Shown here: one piece after another, positions 8,021-16,595 of the stretch
How the letters are laid out: each line of letters starts with the position of its first letter
How positions within the stretch are numbered: the stretch's first letter is position 1
NCBI GenBank assembly: GCA_026932235.1
Contig: JAIXKR010000138.1
Coordinates: 28,187 to 82,756, forward strand
Reading direction: 5' to 3'
Length of the DNA stretch: 54,570 nt
Origin: Burkholderiales bacterium
GTDB lineage: Bacteria > Pseudomonadota > Gammaproteobacteria > Burkholderiales > Burkholderiaceae_C
Position numbers and translations under genes: made by a program
Notes under the pieces: generated by a model
Database searches by the model: none
The model's input: the letters and a program-made list of their open reading frames with translations, nothing else
What the model was told of the DNA's origin: nothing

Positions 8021-8818
8021 TTGAAGTCTGCCAACGAGGCTGTACCGGTCCTTGAGTGCCAGGGCATCGAACGCCGCTTCGGTGGCCTGGTGGCCGTGAC
8101 CGGCGTGGACTTGCGCATCGACCGCAGCGAGATTTTCGGCTTGGTCGGCCCCAACGGCAGCGGCAAGACAACACTGGTCAATGCCGTGACCGGGTTCTAC
8201 CCGCCGCAGAAGGGCCGCATCCTGCTGAACGGCACGGAGATCACGGGCATGAAGCCGCACAAGGTGGCGCGGCAGCATGTCGCCCGTACCTTCCAGAACT
8301 TGGCGCTGTTCAACGGCATGTCGGCGCTCGAGAACATCCTGCTCGGCCGCCATGTGCACCTGAACCCCGGCGTCGTCAAGACGGCGCTGTATTGGTGGCT
8401 GAGCCAGCCCGAGGAAATCGCGCACCGCCGGCTGTGCGAGGAGACGATCGAGTTCCTACAGCTTCAGGGCGTGCGCGACGAGCCGGTGGAAACATTGCCC
8501 ATCGGCCTGAAGAAGCGGGTGGAACTGGCCCGCGCGCTGGTCGCCGAGCCGGAGTTCCTGATCCTGGACGAACCGATGGCAGGCATGAACCAGGAGGAGA
8601 AGGAGTACATGGCGCGTTTCATCCTCGACGCGCGCGACGAGCGCGGCATCACGGTGCTGCTGATCGAACACCACATGGATGTCGTGATCGGCATCTGCGA
8701 CCGCATCATGGCCCTGAACTACGGCGAGGTCATCGGCACCGGTCTGCCGCGCGACGTGGTCGCCAACCCGCGCGTCATCGAAGCCTACCTCGGAAAGGCG
8801 CAGCAGCATGCAGCGTGA
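8021..8818 (+). CDS. livG: branched-chain-type ABC transporter ATP-binding protein LivG
   Basis: 265 aa from a TTG start with CAGGGGAC upstream. Walker A is 'GPNGSGKTT' (about 47-55), the Q-loop region reads 'VARTFQNLALF', Walker B is 'FLILDEP' and the switch His follows in 'LLIEHHMDVV'. The ABC signature is degenerate ('LPIGLKKRVELARAL'). The C-terminal 'NPRVIEAYLG' is typical of LivG/LivF-type ATPases of the hydrophobic amino acid family. It energises import together with the LivF gene at 16596. The acyl-CoA synthetase gene downstream overlaps by 11 bp. In view of the operon the substrate is more likely a carboxylic acid than an amino acid. Confidence 0.92.
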   Translation: MKSANEAVPVLECQGIERRFGGLVAVTGVDLRIDRSEIFGLVGPNGSGKTTLVNAVTGFYPPQKGRILLNGTEITGMKPHKVARQHVARTFQNLALFNGMSALENILLGRHVHLNPGVVKTALYWWLSQPEEIAHRRLCEETIEFLQLQGVRDEPVETLPIGLKKRVELARALVAEPEFLILDEPMAGMNQEEKEYMARFILDARDERGITVLLIEHHMDVVIGICDRIMALNYGEVIGTGLPRDVVANPRVIEAYLGKAQQHAA

Positions 8819-10751
8819 AGACCTTGCCCACGCTGCGGCGATGGCGCGGCAGTGGGACCTGAACCCGCAGACCACCCTGACCCGGCTGCTGGCCATCAAC
8901 GCCGGCAGCCATGGGCGCCAGATCGCCATGCGCGAGAAGGCGCTCGGCATCTGGCAGGAATTCACCTGGCAGCAAGTGCTCGACGAGGTGCTTTCCATCG
9001 CGGCCGGTCTCGAGCAGTTGGGGTTCACCGCCGGGGACTCGATGCTGGTGCTCGGCGACAACCGGGTTCGCCTGTACCTGGGCATGCTGGCCGCCGGCGC
9101 GCTCAAGGGCTATGCGATGCCGGTCTACCCTGACGCCACGCCCGAGGAGGTTCTCCATTTCGCCGGCGAGGCGCAAGCGCGCTTTGCGCTGGCCGAGGAC
9201 CAGGAGCAGGTCGACAAGCTGCTGGAACTGCGCGAGAACGCGCCATCGCTGCGGCACATCGTTTACGACGACCCGCGCGGTCTCAACCACTACAAGGTCG
9301 ATGGCCTAGCCTCGTGGGAGCAGCTGCGCGAGGCCGGCGCCGCCCGCCTGCGCAACGAACCGAATCTGCGCGACGATCTTGTCAATCGGGCGGTACCCGA
9401 GGGCCCGGCGGTGTTCGTGCACTCGTCGGGCACCACCGGCAAGCCCAAGGGCGTGGTGCTGCAGCAGCGCAACGTGCTCGCTGGAGTGCGCAACGCCTAC
9501 CAAGGCAAGGTCTTCGGCTGGGGCGAGCACATCCTGGCCTACCTGCCGATGGCCTGGATCGGCGACTTCGCCGTCACCATGGCCGCAGGCATCGCGCTGC
9601 GCTTCACCATCAACATTCCGGAACGCTCGGAAACCGTGCTGCGCAACCTGCGCGAGATCGCGCCCACGCTCTACCTCGCCGCGCCGCGCAGCTGGGACAA
9701 CATGCTGACCTCGATCCGGGTCCGCATGGAAGACTCCACGGCGCTGAAGAAGCGCGTCTTCGACCACTTCATCGATGTCGGCGTCGCCGTCGAGCGGCTG
9801 AAGCTCGATGGCAAGACCCCGACCGCGATGCAGCGCCTGCAATGCCGTCTGGGCGAGATGCTGGTGTTCGGACCCCTGAAGGACCAGTTCGGACTGAACC
9901 GCATGCGCGTGGCACTGACCGGCGGCGAGGCGATGGGCGAGGACACCTTCCTCTTCTATCGCGCGCTGGGCATCAACTTGCGCCAGCTCTACGGGCAGAC
10001 CGAGAGCAGTGCGTTCAACACAGTGCAGGCCGCAGACGAAGTGCGCCTGCACACGGTGGGCCGGCCGCTGCCAGGCGTGGACGTGAAGATCGCCGACGAC
10101 GGCGAGATCCTGCTGCGCTCGGAGAGCGTCTTCAGCGGCTATTTCCAGAACGAGGAAGCGACGCGCAAGACCATCATCGACGGCTGGCTGCAAAGCGGCG
10201 ACGCAGGCTACGTCGAACCTGACGGCCACCTGGTCGTGCTCGGACGGGTGGCCGAAGTCGTGCACACCGCCAAGGGCGAGCGCTACATCCCGAACTACAT
10301 CGAGAACCGGCTCAAGTTCAGCCCCTACATCAAGGACGTGGCTGTGCTCGGGACCGGGCGCGACTTCCTCTGCGCGATGGTGTGCATCGATGGTGAAGCC
10401 GTCGGTCACTGGGCCGAGGTGCGCGGCATTCCCTACATCTCGTACGCCGACCTGTCGCAGAAGGCCGAGGTGTGCGAGCTGGTCGCCAGCGCGATCCGGC
10501 GGCTGAACGAGGCTCTACCCGAGGGGCTGCGTATCCGGCGCTTCGTCGACTTGCACAAGGAGTTCGACCCCGACGACGGCGAGATCACGCGCACGCGCAA
10601 GCTGCGCCGCAACGTCATCGAAGAGCGCTATGCGTCCGTCATCCAGGCGCTCTATGCCGGTGATGAATCGATCGTCATGAAGGCGCAGATCACCTACGAC
10701 ACCGGTGACACCGGCGTGATCGAACGCAATCTTGTGCTGAGGACTCTTTGA
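8808..10751 (+). CDS. long-chain-type AMP-forming acyl-CoA synthetase
   Basis: 647 aa. The P-loop is 'HSSGTTGKPKG' (about 204-214), the adenylation motif 'LYGQTESS' (about 395-402) and the hinge 'GDAGYVEPDGHLVVLGR' are present, and the length matches the long-chain synthetase/FACS subgroup. The reaction is carboxylate + ATP + CoA to acyl-CoA + AMP + PPi. The gene lies inside the ABC importer operon, between livG (11-bp overlap) and livH (start at or a few bases after its stop). This suggests CoA activation is coupled to uptake, pulling substrate into the cell. No membrane segment is obvious, so it is probably cytoplasmic or peripheral. Confidence 0.92.
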   Translation: MQREDLAHAAAMARQWDLNPQTTLTRLLAINAGSHGRQIAMREKALGIWQEFTWQQVLDEVLSIAAGLEQLGFTAGDSMLVLGDNRVRLYLGMLAAGALKGYAMPVYPDATPEEVLHFAGEAQARFALAEDQEQVDKLLELRENAPSLRHIVYDDPRGLNHYKVDGLASWEQLREAGAARLRNEPNLRDDLVNRAVPEGPAVFVHSSGTTGKPKGVVLQQRNVLAGVRNAYQGKVFGWGEHILAYLPMAWIGDFAVTMAAGIALRFTINIPERSETVLRNLREIAPTLYLAAPRSWDNMLTSIRVRMEDSTALKKRVFDHFIDVGVAVERLKLDGKTPTAMQRLQCRLGEMLVFGPLKDQFGLNRMRVALTGGEAMGEDTFLFYRALGINLRQLYGQTESSAFNTVQAADEVRLHTVGRPLPGVDVKIADDGEILLRSESVFSGYFQNEEATRKTIIDGWLQSGDAGYVEPDGHLVVLGRVAEVVHTAKGERYIPNYIENRLKFSPYIKDVAVLGTGRDFLCAMVCIDGEAVGHWAEVRGIPYISYADLSQKAEVCELVASAIRRLNEALPEGLRIRRFVDLHKEFDPDDGEITRTRKLRRNVIEERYASVIQALYAGDESIVMKAQITYDTGDTGVIERNLVLRTL

Positions 10752-10753
10752 CC

Positions 10754-11641
10754 ATGGACTTGTCGCTGTTCCTAGAACTGGCCATCAACGGCGCCCTTTC
10801 GGGCCTGATGTATTCGCTGGTCGCACTGGGCATCGTGCTCATCTACAAGTCGTCTTCGGTGCCCAACTTGGCCCAGGGGGCGCTGGCCATGCTCGGCGCC
10901 TTCGTCGCACTGGCCGTCTTCGAGGCGTTGAAGGCGCCGATGTGGGTAGCCTTGCCGGTTGCGATGGTGCTGATGTTCCTGATCGGCATGGGCATCGAAC
11001 GCGTGGCGCTGCGCCGGCTTGCAGGCCGGCCGTTGGTGATGATCTTGATGATGACGCTGGCGCTCGACATCTTCGTGCGGGCAGCAGCACTCGTCGTCTG
11101 GGGCGGCACCAACCGGGTGCTGCCCTTGCCGATCTCCTCGGACCCGCTTTTCCTGGGCAACGTGCTGATCAACCGCAGCTACGTGGCCGGCGGCGTCACG
11201 GCTCTGCTGCTGTTCGGCTTCTTCGTGCTGTTCTTCCGCACCCGCACGGGCATCGTGCTGCGGGCGATCTCCGACGACTATACGGCGTCGTGGTCGGTCG
11301 GCATCTCGGTTGAACGAGGCGTCGCGCTGTCCTGGGCGATGTCAGCGGTCGTGGCAACCTTGGCCGGTGCGTTGTGGGGATCGATCCAGGGGGTGGACCA
11401 GTCGCTGTCGCAACTGCTGCTGATGGGTGTCGCCGTGGCCGTACTGGGCGGCCTGGACAGCATCGGCGGCGCCATCGTCGCCGGCCTGCTGCTGGGCATG
11501 TTCCAAGGCGTGGCCTCAGGCTACCTCGACCCCCTGGTCGGCGGCGGCAGCCGCGAACTCGTGGTCGCCGCGACGCTGGTGCTGACCATCCTGATCCGCC
11601 CGCATGGCCTGTTCGGCCGCGAAGACATCCAGAGGATCTGA
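10754..11641 (+). CDS. livH: branched-chain-type ABC transporter permease LivH
   Basis: 295 aa from ATG 10754; a TTG at 10748 in the same frame is a less likely alternative that would overlap the upstream stop. The sequence is strongly hydrophobic with about eight membrane segments. The N-terminal 'GALSGLMYSLVALGIVLIYK' and the cytoplasmic-loop segment 'RAISDDYTASWSVGISVE' fit LivH permeases. 'GVAVAVLGGLDSIGGAIVAG' is the conserved C-terminal permease motif. It forms the inner-membrane channel with LivM, whose start is 4 bp after this stop codon. Confidence 0.93.
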   Translation: MDLSLFLELAINGALSGLMYSLVALGIVLIYKSSSVPNLAQGALAMLGAFVALAVFEALKAPMWVALPVAMVLMFLIGMGIERVALRRLAGRPLVMILMMTLALDIFVRAAALVVWGGTNRVLPLPISSDPLFLGNVLINRSYVAGGVTALLLFGFFVLFFRTRTGIVLRAISDDYTASWSVGISVERGVALSWAMSAVVATLAGALWGSIQGVDQSLSQLLLMGVAVAVLGGLDSIGGAIVAGLLLGMFQGVASGYLDPLVGGGSRELVVAATLVLTILIRPHGLFGREDIQRI

Positions 11642-11645
11642 ATCC

Positions 11646-12719
11646 ATGTTCTACCGTCAGGCAGGCATCCACCACACCACCTATCGTGGTGACCGGCAAC
11701 TGTTCCCCATCCCCTTCGATCGCTGGCAACTCGCCGTTCTGCTGGCACTGGCCCTGGCGGCGCCGATGCTGCTGAGTTCGCTGTACATGAAGAGCTACGT
11801 ATTGCCGTGGCTCATCTGGACGGCTGCGGCGCTGGGACTCAATCTCATCCTCGGCTGGGCCGGGCAGTTCCATTTCGGCTACGCCGCCATCATGGGCATC
11901 GGCGCGTACACCGCAGTCCATGCCACGCGCAACGGCATTCCGTTCGAGATCGCCATCGCGCTCGCGGGCTCGGTCGCCACGCTCATCGGCTGCGCCTTCG
12001 CGATCACGGCGCTGCGCGTTCGCGGCCTGTACCTGGCGCTCAGCACGCTGGCCCTGCAGTTCGTGATGGACTGGGTGATCAACAAGGTGCCGGCCGTCAG
12101 CGGCGGCACGCAGGCCACGATCCAAGCACCACCGCTACGGCTGTTGGGCATCGAGGTCACGTCCGACGCCGGGCTGTACTACGTCGTGCTGGTCTGGTGC
12201 GTACTCGTCACCATCTTCATGCTCAACCTGCGCCGCACCGGTCTCGGCCGGGCGCTGGTGGCGGTGCGCGAGAAGGACTTCGCTGCCGCGGTCATCGGCG
12301 TCAACAGCTTCTACTACAAGCTGGTGGCGTTTGCGATGTCCTCCTTCATCGGCGGCATCAGCGGCGCCATCCTCATCTTTACCTTCTACCACGCCGTCAC
12401 GCCGGAACAGTTCGCCGTGAACGTGTCGATCCAGGTCCTGGCCATGGTGATCGTGGGCGGCCTGGGCAGCGTGATCGGCTGCTACTTCGGCGTCGCGTTC
12501 ATCTTGCTGCTGCCCGGCATCGTGGCGAATCTGATATTCGCAGGCGCCCAGATGATGGACCTGAAGATTGGCATCGAGCTGCTGGCCCACATCCCGAGTT
12601 TCCTGTACGGGATTCTGATCATCGGGTTTCTTCTGTTCGAACCATTGGGTCTGGCCAAGATCTACACGAACCTGCGCAACTATTTCATTTTCTGGCCGTT
12701 CGGCTACGCCCGCAAATAG
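11646..12719 (+). CDS. livM: branched-chain-type ABC transporter permease LivM
   Basis: 357 aa from ATG 11646, the start that places the gene 4 bp after livH. There are about nine hydrophobic segments. 'GLNLILGWAGQFHFGYAAIM' is the LivM signature region near the N-terminus and 'MVIVGGLGSVIGCYFGVAFI' the conserved permease motif. 'YRGDRQLFPIPFDRWQ' is the short N-terminal extension often seen in this family. The C-terminus ('GLAKIYTNLRNYFIFWPFG') matches members associated with aromatic or aliphatic acid import more than amino-acid importers; this last point is an impression, not a search result. Confidence 0.92.
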   Translation: MFYRQAGIHHTTYRGDRQLFPIPFDRWQLAVLLALALAAPMLLSSLYMKSYVLPWLIWTAAALGLNLILGWAGQFHFGYAAIMGIGAYTAVHATRNGIPFEIAIALAGSVATLIGCAFAITALRVRGLYLALSTLALQFVMDWVINKVPAVSGGTQATIQAPPLRLLGIEVTSDAGLYYVVLVWCVLVTIFMLNLRRTGLGRALVAVREKDFAAAVIGVNSFYYKLVAFAMSSFIGGISGAILIFTFYHAVTPEQFAVNVSIQVLAMVIVGGLGSVIGCYFGVAFILLLPGIVANLIFAGAQMMDLKIGIELLAHIPSFLYGILIIGFLLFEPLGLAKIYTNLRNYFIFWPFGYARK

Positions 12720-12762
12720 CGGCTCTCAACCCTGGACCCACCCCCCACTGGAGCAGACAACC

Positions 12763-14004
12763 ATGTACCGGAAACTCAAGCTGATGCTCGGCGCGGCCGC
12801 CGTGCTGCTAGCAGCCGCACCCGCGCACGCCGAAACTCTTCGCTTCGCGCTGTGCTATGACCTGACCAAGGCCTACACCTTCATCTCGCCGCAAGTCGCG
12901 CAGGCAGCGCGTGACTATGCCGCGTTGCTCAACCTGAAGGGTGGCATCGAGGGCAACCCGATCGAGCTCATCGTCCAGGACCATGGCAACGAGCCGCAGC
13001 GCGGCATCGAGTGCTACGAGAAGGTGAAGGACCAAGCGCTGACCGTCGATCCGCTGTCCACACCGGTCTCGCGAGCCGTGCTGCCACGCGCGATGAAAGA
13101 CGGCAAGATCATGATCCAGGCACTCGTGGGCCGTGGCGACGCGGTGGATGGCGAAGTGTTCAAGTGGATCTTCCCGCTCGGCCCGACCTATTGGGGCCAG
13201 GCCGCCAACATCGTCAGCCACTTCAAGAAGCAGTCCGGCGGCAACCTGAAGGGCAAGAAGATCGCGTTCCTGTACATCGACTACCCGTTCGGGCAAGAGC
13301 CGATTCCGGTGCTGCAGGAACTGCAGAAACGTGAAGGCTTCGAACTCCAGTTGTTCCCGTATCCGCTGCCGGGCAGCGACCAGTCGTCTGCCTGGTCGCA
13401 GCTGCGCCGTTTCCAGCCCGACCTGATCGTGCACTGGGCGTTCTCGGCCATGCACGTGGTCGCGTCAAAGGAGGCCAAGCGCAACGGCATATCGTTGGAC
13501 AAGATGGTCACCGTGAACTGGTTCAACGAGACAGACCTGAACAACATCGGTCACGACGTCGCCAAGGGCATTCGCCGGTCGACCACGGTCGCCAGCGGTG
13601 TCGACAACCCCATCATGAAGGACATCATTCGCGAGCTGTACGACAAGGGCAAGGGCAACGGCGACCGCAAGTTCCTCGACGACATCTACTACGCGACGGG
13701 GCTGTCCATCTACGCGCCCATCTTCGAGGCCGCCCGCTTGGCGCTGAAAGCAGACAAGGGCCCGATGACTGCGGAGAAGATGCGCAAGGGGCTGGAAAGC
13801 GTGCGCGGCTTTGACGCCAGCGGCCTGTTGCCGGCTCTCACGGTCACCGCCAAGGACCATGGCGGCGGCGGTAAGACACGGATCGAGTTGTGGGACGGCT
13901 CGAAGTGGATCCCGCAGGGGGACTGGATCGCCGACTACAACGATCTGGTCTGGAGCACGGTGAAGCAGCACTCGGCGGAATTCGCCAAATCCACGGGGCA
14001 GTGA
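12763..14004 (+). CDS. ABC transporter substrate-binding protein, copy 1 (LivK-like)
   Basis: 413 aa with a clear signal peptide ('LGAAAVLLAAAPAHA', cleavage probably before ETLRF), so the mature protein is periplasmic. The type I periplasmic-binding fold is recognisable by 'YDLTKAYTFISPQVAQAARD' and 'AALLNLKGGIEGNPIELIVQ'. A strongly conserved block 'FPLGPTYWGQAANIV' and the C-terminal 'DHGGGGKTRIELWDG' are shared with the two following genes. The family binds hydrophobic amino acids or aromatic/aliphatic acids. Shine-Dalgarno GGAGC lies before ATG 12763. A strong hairpin follows the stop codon. Confidence 0.92.
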   Translation: MYRKLKLMLGAAAVLLAAAPAHAETLRFALCYDLTKAYTFISPQVAQAARDYAALLNLKGGIEGNPIELIVQDHGNEPQRGIECYEKVKDQALTVDPLSTPVSRAVLPRAMKDGKIMIQALVGRGDAVDGEVFKWIFPLGPTYWGQAANIVSHFKKQSGGNLKGKKIAFLYIDYPFGQEPIPVLQELQKREGFELQLFPYPLPGSDQSSAWSQLRRFQPDLIVHWAFSAMHVVASKEAKRNGISLDKMVTVNWFNETDLNNIGHDVAKGIRRSTTVASGVDNPIMKDIIRELYDKGKGNGDRKFLDDIYYATGLSIYAPIFEAARLALKADKGPMTAEKMRKGLESVRGFDASGLLPALTVTAKDHGGGGKTRIELWDGSKWIPQGDWIADYNDLVWSTVKQHSAEFAKSTGQ

Positions 14005-14016
14005 CCGCCCTCTCCT

Positions 14017-14041
14017 CCCCACTGGCCAGCGGCCGGTGGGG
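14017..14041 (+). repeat. strong intercistronic hairpin between binding-protein copies 1 and 2
   Basis: CCCCACTGGCC (14017-14027), loop AGC, GGCCGGTGGGG (14031-14041): an 11-bp stem with one G-T wobble and a 3-base loop. It begins 12 bases after the stop of copy 1 and ends 27 bases before the start of copy 2. No T-run follows, so it is more likely a 3'-end stabiliser or partial attenuator than a full terminator. Confidence 0.7.
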
Positions 14042-14068
14042 AACACAAACCGAACAGGAGCAACCCAT

Positions 14069-15313
14069 ATGCGATCCAGTCTGAAGAGAGTACTGACGGC
14101 AGCCGCCTTGCTGGTCTCAACCCAGGCTACGCTGGCCGCAGAACCGGTCAAGTTCGGTTTGTGCTACGACCTGACGAAGATTTATGTCGCTGCCGTGCCA
14201 CAAGTGGCACAGGCCGTCAAGGACTACGCCGACCTGCTCAACACTCGCGGTGGCCTCGAAGGTCACCCGATCGAAGTCGCGGTTCAGGACCAAGGCAACG
14301 AACCGCAACGGGGCATCGACTGCTACGAGCGCCTGAAGCGTGAAGGCACGATGATTTTCGACACCTTCTCGTCGCCGGTCTCCCGCGCCGTGCTGCCGCG
14401 CATCATGCAGGACGGCAACATCCTGGTGCAGCCCCTGGTGGGCCGGGGTGACGCCGTCGACGGTGAAGTCTTCAAGCAGGTGTTTCCCTTGGCTCCCACC
14501 TATTGGGGCCAGGCGGCAAACATCATCAGCTACTTCAAGAAGCAGAGTGGGGGCAGCCTCAAGGGCAAGAAGGTAGCCTTCATGTACCTCGACACGCCCT
14601 TCGGCCGCGAGCCAACGCCGGTGTTTGAGGCTCTGAAGCGGCTCGAGAGCTTCGAGTACCAGCCCTTTCCAATCCCTGTGCCGGGCAATGACCAGAGTGC
14701 GGCGTTCACGCAGATGCGGCGCTTCCAGCCCGACTGGGTGGTCCTGTGGTCCTTCTCGCCGCTGAATCCCATCACCTTCCGCGAGATGCAGCGCAACGGC
14801 ATCCCGATCGAGAAGATGGTGACGGTGAACTGGATCAACGAGGTCGACATCAACAACTTTGGTGCCGCCGCCGCAAAGGGACTCAAACGCTCGACGGTCG
14901 TCGTCGGCGGCGCCGAGCATCCGTTGGTAAAAGACATCCTGCGCGAGCTCTACGACAAGGGCAAGGGCAATGGCGATCGCAAACTCGTCGCCGACTCCTA
15001 CTACAACACGGGTCTGGCCGTGTACTCGTCCGTCTTCGAAGGCGTGCGCATCGCCATCAAGACACAGGGCTGGCCGCTGACGCCGGAGAAGATCCGGCAA
15101 GGCATGTATGGCATCAAGAACTTCGATGCAAAGGGCTTCATGGCCCCGATCACCGTCACGCCCAAGGACCACGGTGGTGGCGGCAAGACCCGCATAGACA
15201 TGTGGGACGGCAGCAAGTGGGTGGCGCAGACCGACTGGTTCGCCGACTACACGGGCCTGGTCAACACGCTCGTCAAGGCCAATTCTGCAGACTTCGCCAA
15301 AGCCAACAAGTAA
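14069..15313 (+). CDS. ABC transporter substrate-binding protein, copy 2 (LivK-like)
   Basis: 414 aa from ATG 14069, chosen because CAGGAG lies about 9 bases upstream; the in-frame start at 14036 lacks this. Signal peptide 'VLTAAALLVSTQATLA' with cleavage before AEPVK. It is clearly paralogous to copies 1 and 3: shared blocks 'GLCYDLTKIYVAAVPQVAQ', 'FPLAPTYWGQAANII', 'ELYDKGKGNGDRK' and 'DHGGGGKTRIDMWDGSKWV'. The first binding-cleft region differs ('IYVAAVPQ' against 'AYTFISPQ' and 'AYGFISPQ'), which may change ligand preference. Confidence 0.92.
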   Translation: MRSSLKRVLTAAALLVSTQATLAAEPVKFGLCYDLTKIYVAAVPQVAQAVKDYADLLNTRGGLEGHPIEVAVQDQGNEPQRGIDCYERLKREGTMIFDTFSSPVSRAVLPRIMQDGNILVQPLVGRGDAVDGEVFKQVFPLAPTYWGQAANIISYFKKQSGGSLKGKKVAFMYLDTPFGREPTPVFEALKRLESFEYQPFPIPVPGNDQSAAFTQMRRFQPDWVVLWSFSPLNPITFREMQRNGIPIEKMVTVNWINEVDINNFGAAAAKGLKRSTVVVGGAEHPLVKDILRELYDKGKGNGDRKLVADSYYNTGLAVYSSVFEGVRIAIKTQGWPLTPEKIRQGMYGIKNFDAKGFMAPITVTPKDHGGGGKTRIDMWDGSKWVAQTDWFADYTGLVNTLVKANSADFAKANK

Positions 15314-15342
15314 GCCGCCCGTTCGGCGCGAGGAGACAAGAC

Positions 15343-16593
15343 ATGTACAAATCGTGGAGAGCGGCGCTTGCCGCCCTGACGTTCTTGACCGCGGGGCAAG
15401 CCGCCTGGGCGGCCGACCCGATCAAGTTCGGGCAGTGTTACGACCTGACCAAGGCCTACGGCTTCATCTCGCCTCAGATCGCGCAGGCCTCGCGCGACTT
15501 GGCCTCGCTGATCAACGCGAAAGGCGGCATCGGTGGCCGGCCGATCGAACTGCTGCTCAACGATCACGGCAACGAGCCGCAGCGCGGCGTGGAATGCTAC
15601 GAGCGCCTGAAGCGAGACGGCGTAGTGGTGTTCGACTTCTTCTCGACTCCGGTCGCGCGCGCGTTGCTGCCCCGCGTGATGCAGGACGGCAATATCCAGC
15701 TCCAGGCGATACATGGTCGTGCCGACGCTGTCGACGGTGAGGTCTTCAAGTCGGTGTTCCCGCTCGGTCCGACCTACTGGGGCCAGGCCGCGAACATGAT
15801 CAGCTACATCAAGCGGCAGGCCGGCGCGAACATCAAGAGCACGAAGGTCGCGTTCCTCTACGCCGACTACCCGTTCGGACACGAGCCGATCCCGATCCTG
15901 CAGGAGTTGCAGAAGCGCGAGGGCTTCGAACTGCAGATGTTCCCCTACCCGTTGCCGGGCAACGATGTCAGTTCCGCGATGAGCCAGATTCGACGCTACC
16001 AGCCGGACTGGATCGTGCACTGGGGCATCGGGCCCATGAATGTCGTCGCCCTGAAGGAGATGAAGCGCAGCGGCATCCCGAACGAGAAGTTCATCACCGT
16101 CAACTGGCTCAACGAAGCCGACATCACCAATATCGGCGCCGAGGCGGCCAAGGGCGCGAAGCGCTCCTCAGTAGTGGTAGGCGGCGGCACCGACACTCCG
16201 CTGCTGCGAGAGATCACGAAGGAGTTGTACGACAAGGGCAAGGGCAACGGTGACCGCAAGTTCTTGAACGACACCTACTACAACCTGTCCCTGGCGATCT
16301 GGTCCACCGTGTTCCAGGGCGTGGAACTCGGCCTGAAAAACGACCCCGGCCCGTTGACCGCCGACAAGGTGCGCAAGGGTCTGGAAAGCCTGCGCAATTA
16401 CGACGCCAATGGCCTGTTTCCCCCGCTGACGATCACCGCGAAGGACCACGGCGGCGGCGGCAAGACCCGCATCGACATGTGGGACGGCAGCAAGTGGGTT
16501 CCCCAAACCGACTGGTTCGCCGACTACACGGATCTGGTCTGGAGCACGGTGAAACAACACTCTGCCGAGTTCGCCAAATCTGGAAAAAATTGA
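15343..16593 (+). CDS. ABC transporter substrate-binding protein, copy 3 (LivK-like)
   Basis: 416 aa from ATG 15343 with AGGAGA at 15331-15336. Signal peptide 'LAALTFLTAGQAAWA', cleavage before ADPIK. It resembles copy 1 more closely than copy 2: 'YDLTKAYGFISPQIAQASRD', 'FLYADYPFGHEPIPILQELQ' and 'KREGFELQMFPYPLPG' have near-identical counterparts in copy 1. It ends 2 bp before the GTG of livF. Three tandem binding proteins on one permease set suggest import of several related ligands. Confidence 0.92.
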   Translation: MYKSWRAALAALTFLTAGQAAWAADPIKFGQCYDLTKAYGFISPQIAQASRDLASLINAKGGIGGRPIELLLNDHGNEPQRGVECYERLKRDGVVVFDFFSTPVARALLPRVMQDGNIQLQAIHGRADAVDGEVFKSVFPLGPTYWGQAANMISYIKRQAGANIKSTKVAFLYADYPFGHEPIPILQELQKREGFELQMFPYPLPGNDVSSAMSQIRRYQPDWIVHWGIGPMNVVALKEMKRSGIPNEKFITVNWLNEADITNIGAEAAKGAKRSSVVVGGGTDTPLLREITKELYDKGKGNGDRKFLNDTYYNLSLAIWSTVFQGVELGLKNDPGPLTADKVRKGLESLRNYDANGLFPPLTITAKDHGGGGKTRIDMWDGSKWVPQTDWFADYTDLVWSTVKQHSAEFAKSGKN

Positions 16594-16595
16594 CC

